Below, piece after piece: positions 1 to 5,032 of a DNA stretch of 10,632 nucleotides (its first letter is position 1; the number at the start of each line of letters is the position of its first letter). The notes below the pieces were generated by a model. It worked only from the letters and a program-made list of their open reading frames with translations. It did not search any database and had not been told where the DNA came from. The stretch spans positions 1-10,632 of the forward strand of contig CAJGCX010000060.1 of NCBI GenBank assembly GCA_904501895.1, in the 5' to 3' direction. The position numbers were made by a program, and so were the translations under genes. The stretch is from Clostridiaceae bacterium. Lineage in GTDB: Bacteria > Bacillota > Clostridia > Oscillospirales > Acutalibacteraceae.

Positions 1-530
1 ATATGAAGAATATAGTAAGCTAAAGCACCTGCAAGTGCTGCAAGAGCATAAATTCTTTTTACAAGAACAAACGGTGTGTTATTGGTGAGGACATCACGAA
101 GCATACCACCACAAATACCTGTAAGAAGACCACATGTAATGCAGATAAGTGCATCATTATCATGTCCCTTTTCCAAAGCAACAGTAACTCCAATAACTGC
201 GAAAACACCAAGACCGAGTGCGTCAAATACATCGTTTATATGTTCAATTCTTGACTCGTTTTCAAGGTATGTATGGCTGAATTTTCTTGCGAATAAGAAA
301 ACGATAACAGCCACGATAACACAAATTAAAATATATGATTTTATTCCGAAAATAGCAGGGGGTGAGAAGCTGAAAATAACGTCTCGTGTAAGTCCACCAC
401 CGTGTGCAGTTATAATTGCAAGAAGAATAACACCAAAAAAGTCAGTTTTTCGTCTGATTGCAATCATTGCACCGGAAATTGAAAAAGCGATAACACCAAG
501 AATTTCAATAAATGTGGCAAAAAACTCCAT
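1..530 (-). CDS. TRIC/UPF0126 family membrane protein (partial, C-terminus cut by window edge)
   Basis: An open frame of 176 codons runs from ATG at 530 off the left edge. The protein is hydrophobic and shows the internal duplication of the UPF0126 (YicG/YvgT) family, now grouped with TRIC-type trimeric cation channels: two transmembrane units, each with a glycine-rich break followed by Arg-Asp (GGGLTRD at residues 44-50, GGMLRD at 141-146). The ATG follows AGAGGTG at a sensible distance; a GTG two codons upstream is less likely and a stop lies just beyond it. Family members are about 200-210 residues, so roughly 30 are missing. Prokaryotic TRIC proteins are thought to pass monovalent cations across the cytoplasmic membrane; the role here is unproven. 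It has its own promoter (560-588). The family call is firm, the function is not. Confidence 0.88.
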   Translation of the reverse strand, partial: MEFFATFIEILGVIAFSISGAMIAIRRKTDFFGVILLAIITAHGGGLTRDVIFSFSPPAIFGIKSYILICVIVAVIVFLFARKFSHTYLENESRIEHINDVFDALGLGVFAVIGVTVALEKGHDNDALICITCGLLTGICGGMLRDVLTNNTPFVLVKRIYALAALAGALAYYILH

Positions 531-559
531 ACGCACACCTCTAACTCATAATTAAAATA

Positions 560-588
560 ATTTTATCATAAATAAATTAAATAGTAAA
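560..588 (-). promoter_or_regulatory. Vegetative (sigma-A type) promoter of the TRIC/UPF0126 gene
   Basis: Read on the minus strand, TTTACT (588-583) is followed after exactly 17 bases by TAAAAT (565-560), which is preceded by TGA and so forms an extended -10. Transcription would begin near 553, about 23 bases before the ATG at 530. The spacing and extended -10 make this stronger than chance in AT-rich DNA. Confidence 0.6.
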
Positions 589-611
589 GCATTTAAACTG
601 TTATTATACAT

Positions 612-641
612 AAAAAATCGGAACAAAATCTGCTCCGATTT
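612..641 (-). terminator. Rho-independent terminator of the Cys-repeat secreted protein gene
   Basis: AAATCGGA (615-622) and TCCGATTT (634-641) form an 8-bp stem around an 11-base loop. On the minus strand the stem is followed by a run of T (complement of the A run at 612-617). It lies just past the stop codon of the gene ending at 651. Confidence 0.8.
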
Positions 642-650
642 AAAATTTAT

Positions 651-1532
651 TTAGTTTTCATAAATTACGGTGTTGTTAAAAAGTGAACGGAAGAAACTTC
701 CTATTTTCTGGAAAAAGCCTGCTTTTGAATTCATTTCAATTGTATCCGTATCAAGAACCTTACCTTCATTACTATAAAGAGTTGCTGTAAATACTGTTGT
801 ACCTCTTTTTTCAGATACGATTTTTAAAGTTTTTCCGTTGTTAAGCTTAGTTGTATTGAAATTATTATTATCTGCTGTCCACATAATATAGCTACCTGAT
901 GGTGCGTTTCCGTCAATTTTCGCATGAAGCTTAATACCATCTCTGTGACGGATTTCAGTTCTTGATGGAGTCTCAATTCTGAATGTACCGTTATAGTAGT
1001 AAACATCTTCAACACCGCAGTTTTCACATTTTCCGTTAATATAATTATGGCCTGTTGCAGGTGTTCTTTCTGTAACTCTGTTAATTTCTGTATTGCAATC
1101 TATACAATATGTAACAATATCATAGCTACCTTTTTTTATACATGTTGCAGGAATAGTGTTAACATATGCTGAAATCAAAGGTCTGTGTCCTGTCGCATCA
1201 ACATATTCATCTATATATGTGTCACCACAAGCACATGTATATTTTGTGTAACCCTGTTCTGTACAAGTAGGAGCAACTACTGTTGATTCATAATTATGAC
1301 CTGTTGCTGGAACTATATCCTTATAATATGTGTCATTACAAGAAGAGCAAATAAATGAAGTATAACCGTATTTTGTACATGTTGGAGCAGTTACAACTGA
1401 ATTGTAATTATGAGAGCATTCTTCATCTTTTTCTGCGATGTCTAATGTTGTAGCATTAACGGTTAAGGTTAAAATAGAAAATGTCATAACAATTGCCAAA
1501 AAAATTGACATGGATTTTTTAATGTTTTTCAT
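651..1532 (-). CDS. Secreted Cys-repeat protein with Ig-like segment and amphipathic GFFQKI tail
   Basis: This is a 293-residue exported protein of unknown function. The start is ATG 1532, which has GGAGG 8 bases upstream and opens on a classic signal peptide (basic MKNIKK, a hydrophobic core at about 9-25, a likely cut after VNA at 27). The frame extends upstream to 1595, but that extension lacks a ribosome site. Residues 39-173 hold about three and a half repeats of 37-46 residues: Cys, aromatic GY/SY, a CxxC- or CxC-like pair, then ATGH (ends at 79, 116, 162) and a truncated last unit with CENCG (169-173). This resembles Cys/TGH repeats of secreted Clostridia proteins; metal binding or disulfide formation is possible. 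Residues about 180-268 are beta-rich and BIG-like (EKRGTTVFTATLYSNEGKVL). The last 24 residues (KAGFFQKIGSFFRSLF and following) form a basic amphipathic segment. No sortase motif is seen. A terminator follows. Confidence 0.82.
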   Translation of the reverse strand: MKNIKKSMSIFLAIVMTFSILTLTVNATTLDIAEKDEECSHNYNSVVTAPTCTKYGYTSFICSSCNDTYYKDIVPATGHNYESTVVAPTCTEQGYTKYTCACGDTYIDEYVDATGHRPLISAYVNTIPATCIKKGSYDIVTYCIDCNTEINRVTERTPATGHNYINGKCENCGVEDVYYYNGTFRIETPSRTEIRHRDGIKLHAKIDGNAPSGSYIMWTADNNNFNTTKLNNGKTLKIVSEKRGTTVFTATLYSNEGKVLDTDTIEMNSKAGFFQKIGSFFRSLFNNTVIYEN

Positions 1533-1540
1533 TATTTTTT

Positions 1541-1545
1541 CCTCC
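1541..1545 (-). promoter_or_regulatory. Ribosome binding site that fixes the start at 1532
   Basis: GGAGG on the minus strand lies 8 bases before ATG 1532. It selects this codon over the in-frame ATG at 1595, whose extra 21 residues would sit in front of an otherwise normal signal peptide. Confidence 0.85.
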
Positions 1546-1566
1546 AAAGGCATTATTTTTAACATC

Positions 1567-1595
1567 ATTTTAACATTATTATTTTTATAAATCAA
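1567..1595 (-). promoter_or_regulatory. Possible promoter of the Cys-repeat secreted protein gene
   Basis: On the minus strand TTGATT (1595-1590) and TAAAAT (1572-1567) are 17 bases apart, ahead of the GGAGG at 1545-1541. The region is almost all A and T, so chance matches are likely. If it is real, this gene need not depend on read-through from bofA, which ends 78 bases upstream without a visible terminator. Confidence 0.4.
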
Positions 1596-1610
1596 TATAA
1601 TTTAATAATA

Positions 1611-1868
1611 TTATACAAGAAATACATCACATAACAGTAACATTATTACTCCTGATACTCCACCAATTGATGAAACTGAAATTGTCCACCAATTTACAGG
1701 CAGATGTATTGTCAGGTACTGTCCAAGAAGATTTATTGTGAATAGGGCACTTATTCCTTGAAGCGCACTTAAAAACATTACAGTAAAAAATCTCTTTGAT
1801 TTAATCATTGTAATTACAATAACAAAAACATAAAGAAAAAATAAAATAATCAAAAATACTTTTCCCAT
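1611..1868 (-). CDS. bofA: BofA family protein, pro-sigma-K processing regulator
   Basis: The product is 85 residues, close to the 87 of Bacillus subtilis BofA. It has a hydrophobic N-terminal segment (about 3-21), a second one (about 28-48) with the family-like INLLGQY stretch, and the diagnostic C-terminal hydrophobic segment with a GGVSGVIMLLL pattern where family members usually have GVPGVILLLL. In Bacillus, BofA sits in the forespore outer membrane with SpoIVFA and holds the SpoIVFB protease inactive until engulfment is complete, which delays sigma-K activation in the mother cell. Many Clostridia keep bofA without recognisable SpoIVFA, so the partner here is uncertain. GGAGG lies 11 bases upstream of the ATG, slightly far. 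The proline of GVPG is Ser here. It is divergent from the gene at 1979 and 78 bases upstream of the secreted repeat protein. Confidence 0.85.
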   Translation of the reverse strand: MGKVFLIILFFLYVFVIVITMIKSKRFFTVMFLSALQGISALFTINLLGQYLTIHLPVNWWTISVSSIGGVSGVIMLLLCDVFLV

Positions 1869-1903
1869 TTTCTAGAAATCCTCCAAAAGTTACGTTTAAT
1901 TAA

Positions 1904-1932
1904 TTTTTATTATTTTTTTGCTTAAAATATTC
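1904..1932 (-). promoter_or_regulatory. Weak sigma-E-like promoter upstream of bofA
   Basis: On the minus strand GAATATT (1932-1926) matches the Bacillus sigma-E -35 consensus fully. Fourteen bases later AATAAAAA (1911-1904) is only a partial match to CATACANT. bofA belongs to the sigma-E regulon in B. subtilis, which makes the site worth noting, but the -10 is poor and the DNA is very AT-rich. Confidence 0.25.
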
Positions 1933-1965
1933 TATGTCTGAATATGTTTATGTAAATAATGATTT

Positions 1966-1970
1966 AGGAG
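1966..1970 (+). promoter_or_regulatory. Ribosome binding site that fixes the start at 1979
   Basis: AGGAG is 8 bases before ATG 1979 and only 2 bases before ATG 1973. The frame is open back to ATG 1934, but nothing like a ribosome site precedes that codon. Confidence 0.7.
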
Positions 1971-1978
1971 AAATGAAA

Positions 1979-2152
1979 ATGTGTGAAACGAAATTTACTT
2001 ATGAGCAATATTGCACTTATTATGAAAGAAATGTAATTCTGCAGGAAATAATTTGCTTTGATGGAAAGAAAAGGGTAGTTTGTACAAACACGAAATGTAT
2101 GTATAGTGAGGATGGTTGCAAAAACAAATTAAGAGTATTGACCGAAGAGTAA
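1979..2152 (+). CDS. Cys-rich 57-residue miniprotein, function unknown
   Basis: I do not recognise a named family. With the start at ATG 1979 the product is 57 residues and carries six cysteines (residues 2, 12, 26, 34, 39 and 46). The last three lie in a compact C-terminal cluster, CTNTKC followed six residues later by another Cys, in a lysine-rich setting. There is no signal peptide or membrane segment, so it is probably cytoplasmic. The cysteines could bind zinc or an iron-sulfur group, or be redox-active. A longer version from ATG 1934 would be 72 residues but lacks a ribosome site. It is divergent from bofA and 67 bases upstream of another unrecognised gene, so a sporulation link is possible but unproven. 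No terminator is seen after it. Good ribosome site and non-random composition support a real gene. Confidence 0.65.
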   Translation: MCETKFTYEQYCTYYERNVILQEIICFDGKKRVVCTNTKCMYSEDGCKNKLRVLTEE

Positions 2153-2159
2153 AAAATAT

Positions 2160-2189
2160 GTATAATATTATCGTTCAAAAGCATATAAC
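2160..2189 (+). promoter_or_regulatory. Possible sigma-E-like promoter upstream of the gene at 2220
   Basis: GTATAAT (2160-2166) and CATATAAC (2182-2189) are 15 bases apart. They resemble the Bacillus sigma-E elements (KMATATT, CATACANT) with one or two mismatches each. A start near 2197 would leave a leader of about 23 bases. A sigma-A reading also fits: TTCAAA (2174-2179) with TATATA (2198-2203), 18 bases apart. I cannot choose between them from sequence. Confidence 0.3.
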
Positions 2190-2219
2190 TTAAATTTTAT
2201 ATATTTTAGCGGTGATTTT

Positions 2220-2888
2220 ATGCATAAAATTGTTGATTCGGTTTACGATATCATCGCATTCTCAAATGGTATCATTTTTACTCAGAAAACAGTTCTTGAA
2301 AACGGTGCTGTTAAGGTTAATTTTTACGGATATGATATAAAAAGAATGCAGAATACTCCTGTTACCAAAAGTGTTTATCTTCTTAATAAGTTTGGTGCAG
2401 AATACAAAAAAATAGCAGAGCAATTAGGAGACTATGTTTCCTGCGATGCTGATATAATGGCAAGTAAACATTCAGTTGTTGTCTATGATAGTGGTGAAAC
2501 AGGAATTTTCTCTCCTGAGGGTGATATGATTTGGTCATGTGACCTTAGTTATCAGGGAAGTGAAATTAACGGCGTTGTAGTTGATGGAAATCAGTTTTGG
2601 AGCGTTGTTCCTGAAAAAAATTGTGTTGTTTGTTATTCCACAACTTATAAAAAATTCAGTATGAGATTAGGTTCCCAGGAATCTACATCCTTTCAGAATC
2701 CGGTAGCAATTTCTAAATATGATAACGTTCTTTATATTTGTAATAAGGATTCAAGAAAGGTAAGAACAATTAATCTTAAGGATTATACTGTAAGTGATTA
2801 CAGAATTTTTGATGAGCCTGTTTACAAGTATCTTCGTTCCTGTGGTAAGGAAATTGTTGTTTTAGAGTCAGGTGTTTATGTTTTATAA
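2220..2888 (+). CDS. Uncharacterised beta-rich protein, possibly propeller-like
   Basis: I do not recognise this 222-residue protein as a named family. The ATG follows GGTGAT at close spacing, and the stop is followed at once by a strong terminator, so the gene is well bounded. There is no signal peptide or membrane segment; a cytoplasmic place is likely. The sequence is a series of short beta-strand-like stretches with turns. Phrases such as SVVVYDSGETGIFSPEGD (about 85-102), NGVVVDGNQFWSVVPEKN and NPVAISKYDNVLYICNKDSR recall blades of six- or seven-bladed propellers (NHL/WD/PQQ-like), where each unit reads as an aromatic or hydrophobic strand, a turn, then DG or NG. Length would suit four to five blades, so a full ring would need a partner or an unusual fold. 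It follows the Cys-rich miniprotein by 67 bases and may have its own promoter (2160-2189). The fold call is inference. Confidence 0.72.
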   Translation: MHKIVDSVYDIIAFSNGIIFTQKTVLENGAVKVNFYGYDIKRMQNTPVTKSVYLLNKFGAEYKKIAEQLGDYVSCDADIMASKHSVVVYDSGETGIFSPEGDMIWSCDLSYQGSEINGVVVDGNQFWSVVPEKNCVVCYSTTYKKFSMRLGSQESTSFQNPVAISKYDNVLYICNKDSRKVRTINLKDYTVSDYRIFDEPVYKYLRSCGKEIVVLESGVYVL

Positions 2889-2894
2889 GTATCT

Positions 2895-2920
2895 TGCCGT
2901 ACTTTTATGTACGGCATTTT
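2895..2920 (+). terminator. Rho-independent terminator after the propeller-like gene
   Basis: TGCCGTAC (2895-2902) and GTACGGCA (2909-2916) make a perfect 8-bp stem with a 6-base loop, followed by TTTTC. It begins 6 bases after the stop codon of the gene ending at 2888. Confidence 0.88.
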
Positions 2921-2933
2921 CAATATTTAACAG

Positions 2934-2962
2934 TTGACTCATTTATAAAATTATTGTAAAAT
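2934..2962 (+). promoter_or_regulatory. Strong sigma-A type promoter of the DUF1292 gene
   Basis: TTGACT (2934-2939) and TAAAAT (2957-2962) are exactly 17 bases apart, each one base from consensus. They lie between a terminator and a gene with a good ribosome site. Transcription would start near 2969-2970, about 23 bases before the ATG at 2992. Confidence 0.75.
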
Positions 2963-2991
2963 AATCTCATAAAAATAAAGGAGCTATAAAT

Positions 2992-3288
2992 ATGAGTGAA
3001 GAATTTAATCCTGACCTTGTGTCAGTAATTGACGAAAATGGTGTTGAACACGTTTTTGAAGAGCTTGACAGAATCGAAACAGATACAGCAAAGTACGTTG
3101 CACTTCTTCCTGTTTATGATGAGGCAGAAGAAATCATTGATGATGACGGTGAACTTATCATTCTTAAGGTTTGTGAAGAAGACGGTGAAACATATCTTGA
3201 GCCTATCGAAGATGACAATGAATTTAACGAAGTTGGCAAAATTTTCGAGGAAAGATTATCAGAATTATTCGCATTTGATGAGGAATAA
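2992..3288 (+). CDS. DUF1292 (YrzB/UPF0473-like) acidic protein
   Basis: The product is 98 residues and very acidic, matching the DUF1292 pattern: an N-terminal strand VSVIDENGVEHVFEELDRIE, then KYVALLPV, then an ELIILKV strand and an acidic ETYLEPIED stretch, ending in a helix EVGKIFEERLSEL. The family is common in Firmicutes; B. subtilis yrzB sits with the alaS-side genes yrzL and yrrK. No biochemical role is established. AAAGGAG (2977-2983) is 8 bases before the ATG, and the promoter at 2934-2962 is strong, so expression is likely high in growth. The usual yrzL/yrrK neighbours are absent. No terminator is visible between its stop and the structured RNA that begins about 30 bases later. Confidence 0.88.
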   Translation: MSEEFNPDLVSVIDENGVEHVFEELDRIETDTAKYVALLPVYDEAEEIIDDDGELIILKVCEEDGETYLEPIEDDNEFNEVGKIFEERLSELFAFDEE

Positions 3289-3317
3289 TTTTAAAAATTT
3301 TTAATAAACTTATATTA

Positions 3318-3501
3318 CCCTGCGAAGCCCGATAACTGCAGATGATATTAACCCAACACTCTTTAAAAGGGAGCCTATTCTCGGCCCATTGGGAGCAGAC
3401 CTCCCGTCCTTATGACGGAAGAAGGGAGCACAGATATGGTACGGACGGCACCCACCTGCTTAACATGCAGGTTAGTATTCACTGCAACCGACTTTGTGGG
3501 G
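3318..3501 (+). ncRNA. ssrS: 6S RNA (RNA polymerase regulator), ends approximate
   Basis: This region is clearly richer in G and C than its surroundings and folds as one long rod, as 6S RNA does. The outer stem pairs CCCTGCGAAG (3318-3327) with CTTTGTGGGG (3492-3501) over 10 positions including G-U pairs; further in, TGCAG (3338-3342) can pair with CTGCA (3482-3486). The interior has CCGTC-GACGG and ACCTGC-GCAGGT hairpins, and the GGCACCCACCTGC stretch resembles what I recall from clostridial 6S RNAs. Length (about 184 nt) fits the usual 180-200. A Rho-independent terminator follows 23 bases later. 6S RNA imitates an open promoter and binds the housekeeping RNA polymerase, damping transcription in stationary phase. 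Identification rests on structure and memory of the family, not a model search. A clear promoter was not found, so the 5' end could be made by processing of the upstream transcript. Confidence 0.75.
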
Positions 3502-3524
3502 CAACTATTTTTATTACATTTTTA

Positions 3525-3554
3525 AACGGAGATTTGTTCTCCGTTATTTTTTTG
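3525..3554 (+). terminator. Rho-independent terminator of the 6S RNA
   Basis: AACGGAGA (3525-3532) and TCTCCGTT (3538-3545) form a perfect 8-bp stem with a 5-base loop, followed by A and seven T. It lies between the 6S-like RNA and spoIIR and separates their transcripts. Confidence 0.9.
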
Positions 3555-3604
3555 TTTAAAATTCATTATATCTGTTAAAAATCAATTTAACAGGAGTGAT
3601 TTAA

Positions 3605-4213
3605 ATGAAAAAGAATTTAAAAATTCAGTTGTCAATATTGCTATCATTAATTATATGTTTTGTTGGAAATATTTCGTCATTTTCAAATCAATGTGACGGA
3701 ATAAGAGATAAAATGTTAAGAATGCACGTCATTGCAAATTCTGACAGTACTGAAGACCAGAATTTAAAATTAAAAGTCCGTGATGCAGTACTACTTAAAG
3801 GAAAAGAGATTTTTGATGGGTCTGTAACAGTAGATGAAGCCCTTGATAAAATATCACCTCATATTGATATGTTAGAAGTTACTGCAAAGGAAGTAATAAT
3901 AAATGAAGGCTTTGACTACGATGTTCAGGTTACTGTTCAAAAGGAATATTTTAAAACGAGAACTTATGATAATTCAGTAACGCTTCCTGCAGGCTATTAC
4001 ACAGCTGTTAAGGTTGTGATAGGTGAGGGTAAGGGGCAGAATTGGTGGTGTATTATGTTTCCTCCAATGTGTTTACCTGCTGCAGAGGCAGAATGTAATA
4101 TTGATGATGTGCTGAATTATAATGAAAATGATATTGTTTCCAATGGAAATAAGTATAAATTTAAGTTTAAAATTGTAGAAATATGTGAAGAATTTTATAA
4201 AAAAATAAAATAA
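3605..4213 (+). CDS. spoIIR: Stage II sporulation protein R
   Basis: SpoIIR is the forespore signalling protein made early under sigma-F. It is exported into the intermembrane space and triggers the SpoIIGA protease to cut pro-sigma-E in the mother cell. The 202-residue product begins with a signal or anchor segment (hydrophobic about 9-23), then has the family hallmarks LRMHVIANSDS (38-48) with DQNLKLKVRDAVL just after, and in the second half LPAGYYTAVKVVIGEGKG followed by QNWWCIMFPP. B. subtilis SpoIIR is 224 residues, so this is normal length. AGGAG lies 8 bases before the ATG. The gene stands alone between the 6S terminator and the promoter of the next operon. I did not find a convincing sigma-F promoter in the 50 bases upstream. 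Confidence 0.96.
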   Translation: MKKNLKIQLSILLSLIICFVGNISSFSNQCDGIRDKMLRMHVIANSDSTEDQNLKLKVRDAVLLKGKEIFDGSVTVDEALDKISPHIDMLEVTAKEVIINEGFDYDVQVTVQKEYFKTRTYDNSVTLPAGYYTAVKVVIGEGKGQNWWCIMFPPMCLPAAEAECNIDDVLNYNENDIVSNGNKYKFKFKIVEICEEFYKKIK

Positions 4214-4216
4214 TAC

Positions 4217-4246
4217 TTTACAAGTGGCATTTTAGTTTGTTAAACT
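4217..4246 (+). promoter_or_regulatory. Possible promoter of the GDPD-GH20-NptA-GH18 operon
   Basis: TTTACA (4217-4222) and TAAACT (4241-4246) are 18 bases apart. The -35 is good and the -10 is weak (4 of 6). It begins just after the spoIIR stop and leaves a leader of about 35 bases before ATG 4289. A palindrome at 4233-4247 covers the -10. Confidence 0.4.
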
Positions 4247-4247
4247 A
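4233..4247. promoter_or_regulatory. 15-bp palindrome over the operon -10, possible operator
   Basis: TAGTTT and AAACTA are perfect inverted 6-base arms around GTT. The site overlaps the predicted -10 of the operon promoter, where a repressor would act. I do not recognise a known operator in it. In AT-rich DNA a 6-bp palindrome can arise by chance. Confidence 0.3.
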
Positions 4248-4288
4248 TATTTGTGAAAATTTAACCTTTATATAAGGAGGAATTTTTT

Positions 4289-5032
4289 ATGCCACTTGTT
4301 TTAGCGCATAGAGGAGCAAATAAAGTAGCTCCACAAAATACTATTCCTGCATTCAGAAAAGCAATTGAATTCGATGCAGATGGTCTTGAAACAGACGTTC
4401 ATTTGTCAAATGACGGTCATATTGTAATTTGTCATAATTACACAATTGACGAAACATCAAACGGTGTTGGCAGAGTTGATGAAATGACACTTGCAGAGCT
4501 TAAAAAATATGATTTCGGCTCATATTTCAGTGATGAATTTAAGGGAGTTACTTTACCAACACTTCCTGAATTGCTTGATTTGACAAGGTCAATGAAGTTA
4601 ATCAATATTGAAATTAAGCCACCAAAGAAGGATTGTGACCTTGTAAAAAAGGTTGTTGAAGCAATTCACGAATACGGAATTATTGAAAATTCAATCGTAT
4701 CCTGCTTTGACCCTGAGTGTATAAGACTTGTTAAGGAAATTGACAGTAATGTTAAGACTGGTCTTTTATATGAGGATGATGAGTTAGGTAATGAAATTAT
4801 GACATTTGGTGTTGCGAAGTATTGTAAACAGTTAAATGCTAATGCTGCACATCCTCACAGAAAGCTTATTACTCAAAAAGAGGTTATGGAGCTTCACAAC
4901 TTAGGAATGGCAGTTAATCCTTGGACAGTTAATAAGGAAGAGGAAATTATCAGATTTACAAAATGGGGCTGTGATGCTCTTATTTCCGATGTTCCTGACT
5001 ATTGCAGAAAAGTGGTGGAGGAAATGGAATGA
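4289..5032 (+). CDS. Glycerophosphodiester phosphodiesterase (GDPD, UgpQ type)
   Basis: This 247-residue TIM-barrel enzyme hydrolyses glycerophosphodiesters to glycerol-3-phosphate and an alcohol. Family residues are in place: His7-Arg8 in AHRG, the metal-binding pair Glu34 and Asp36 in LETDV, catalytic His49 in CHN, and Glu108/Lys110 in IEIKPP; the C-terminal strand has NPWTVN. Two departures from the usual consensus are PQNT instead of PENT at 15-18 and HN instead of HD at 49-50; both lie beside, not in, the catalytic residues. No signal peptide is present, so it should act in the cytoplasm on imported or lipid-derived glycerophosphodiesters. AAGGAGG is 8 bases upstream of the ATG. It is the first gene of the operon and its TGA overlaps the ATG of the GH20 gene (ATGA), implying coupled translation. 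Confidence 0.93.
   Translation: MPLVLAHRGANKVAPQNTIPAFRKAIEFDADGLETDVHLSNDGHIVICHNYTIDETSNGVGRVDEMTLAELKKYDFGSYFSDEFKGVTLPTLPELLDLTRSMKLINIEIKPPKKDCDLVKKVVEAIHEYGIIENSIVSCFDPECIRLVKEIDSNVKTGLLYEDDELGNEIMTFGVAKYCKQLNANAAHPHRKLITQKEVMELHNLGMAVNPWTVNKEEEIIRFTKWGCDALISDVPDYCRKVVEEME
5017..5021 (+). promoter_or_regulatory. Ribosome binding site that fixes the GH20 start at 5029
   Basis: GGAGG lies inside the end of the GDPD gene, 7 bases before ATG 5029. It selects this start over the in-frame TTG at 5002 and sets up the ATGA overlap with the GDPD stop. Confidence 0.85.

Noticed and set aside
76..555. 159-codon plus-strand open frame
   Set aside because: It is antisense to the TRIC/UPF0126 gene, has no ribosome site and no family-like sequence; the minus strand encodes a clear protein.
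1533..1595. 21-residue N-terminal extension of the Cys-repeat protein
   Set aside because: No ribosome site precedes ATG 1595, whereas GGAGG precedes ATG 1532, which opens directly on a signal peptide.
1934..1978. Longer start of the Cys-rich miniprotein at ATG 1934
   Set aside because: No ribosome site precedes it; AGGAG at 1966-1970 is ideally placed for ATG 1979.
3029..3304. 91-codon open frame overlapping the DUF1292 gene in another frame
   Set aside because: Shadow of the DUF1292 reading frame, without its own ribosome site.
3342..3578. 78-codon open frame across the 6S region
   Set aside because: It lies within the structured RNA and runs through its terminator; the sequence is explained by base pairing.
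3555..3604. Sigma-F promoter for spoIIR
   Set aside because: Expected from Bacillus, but I could not find a convincing GYATA and GG-containing -10 pair at the right spacing.
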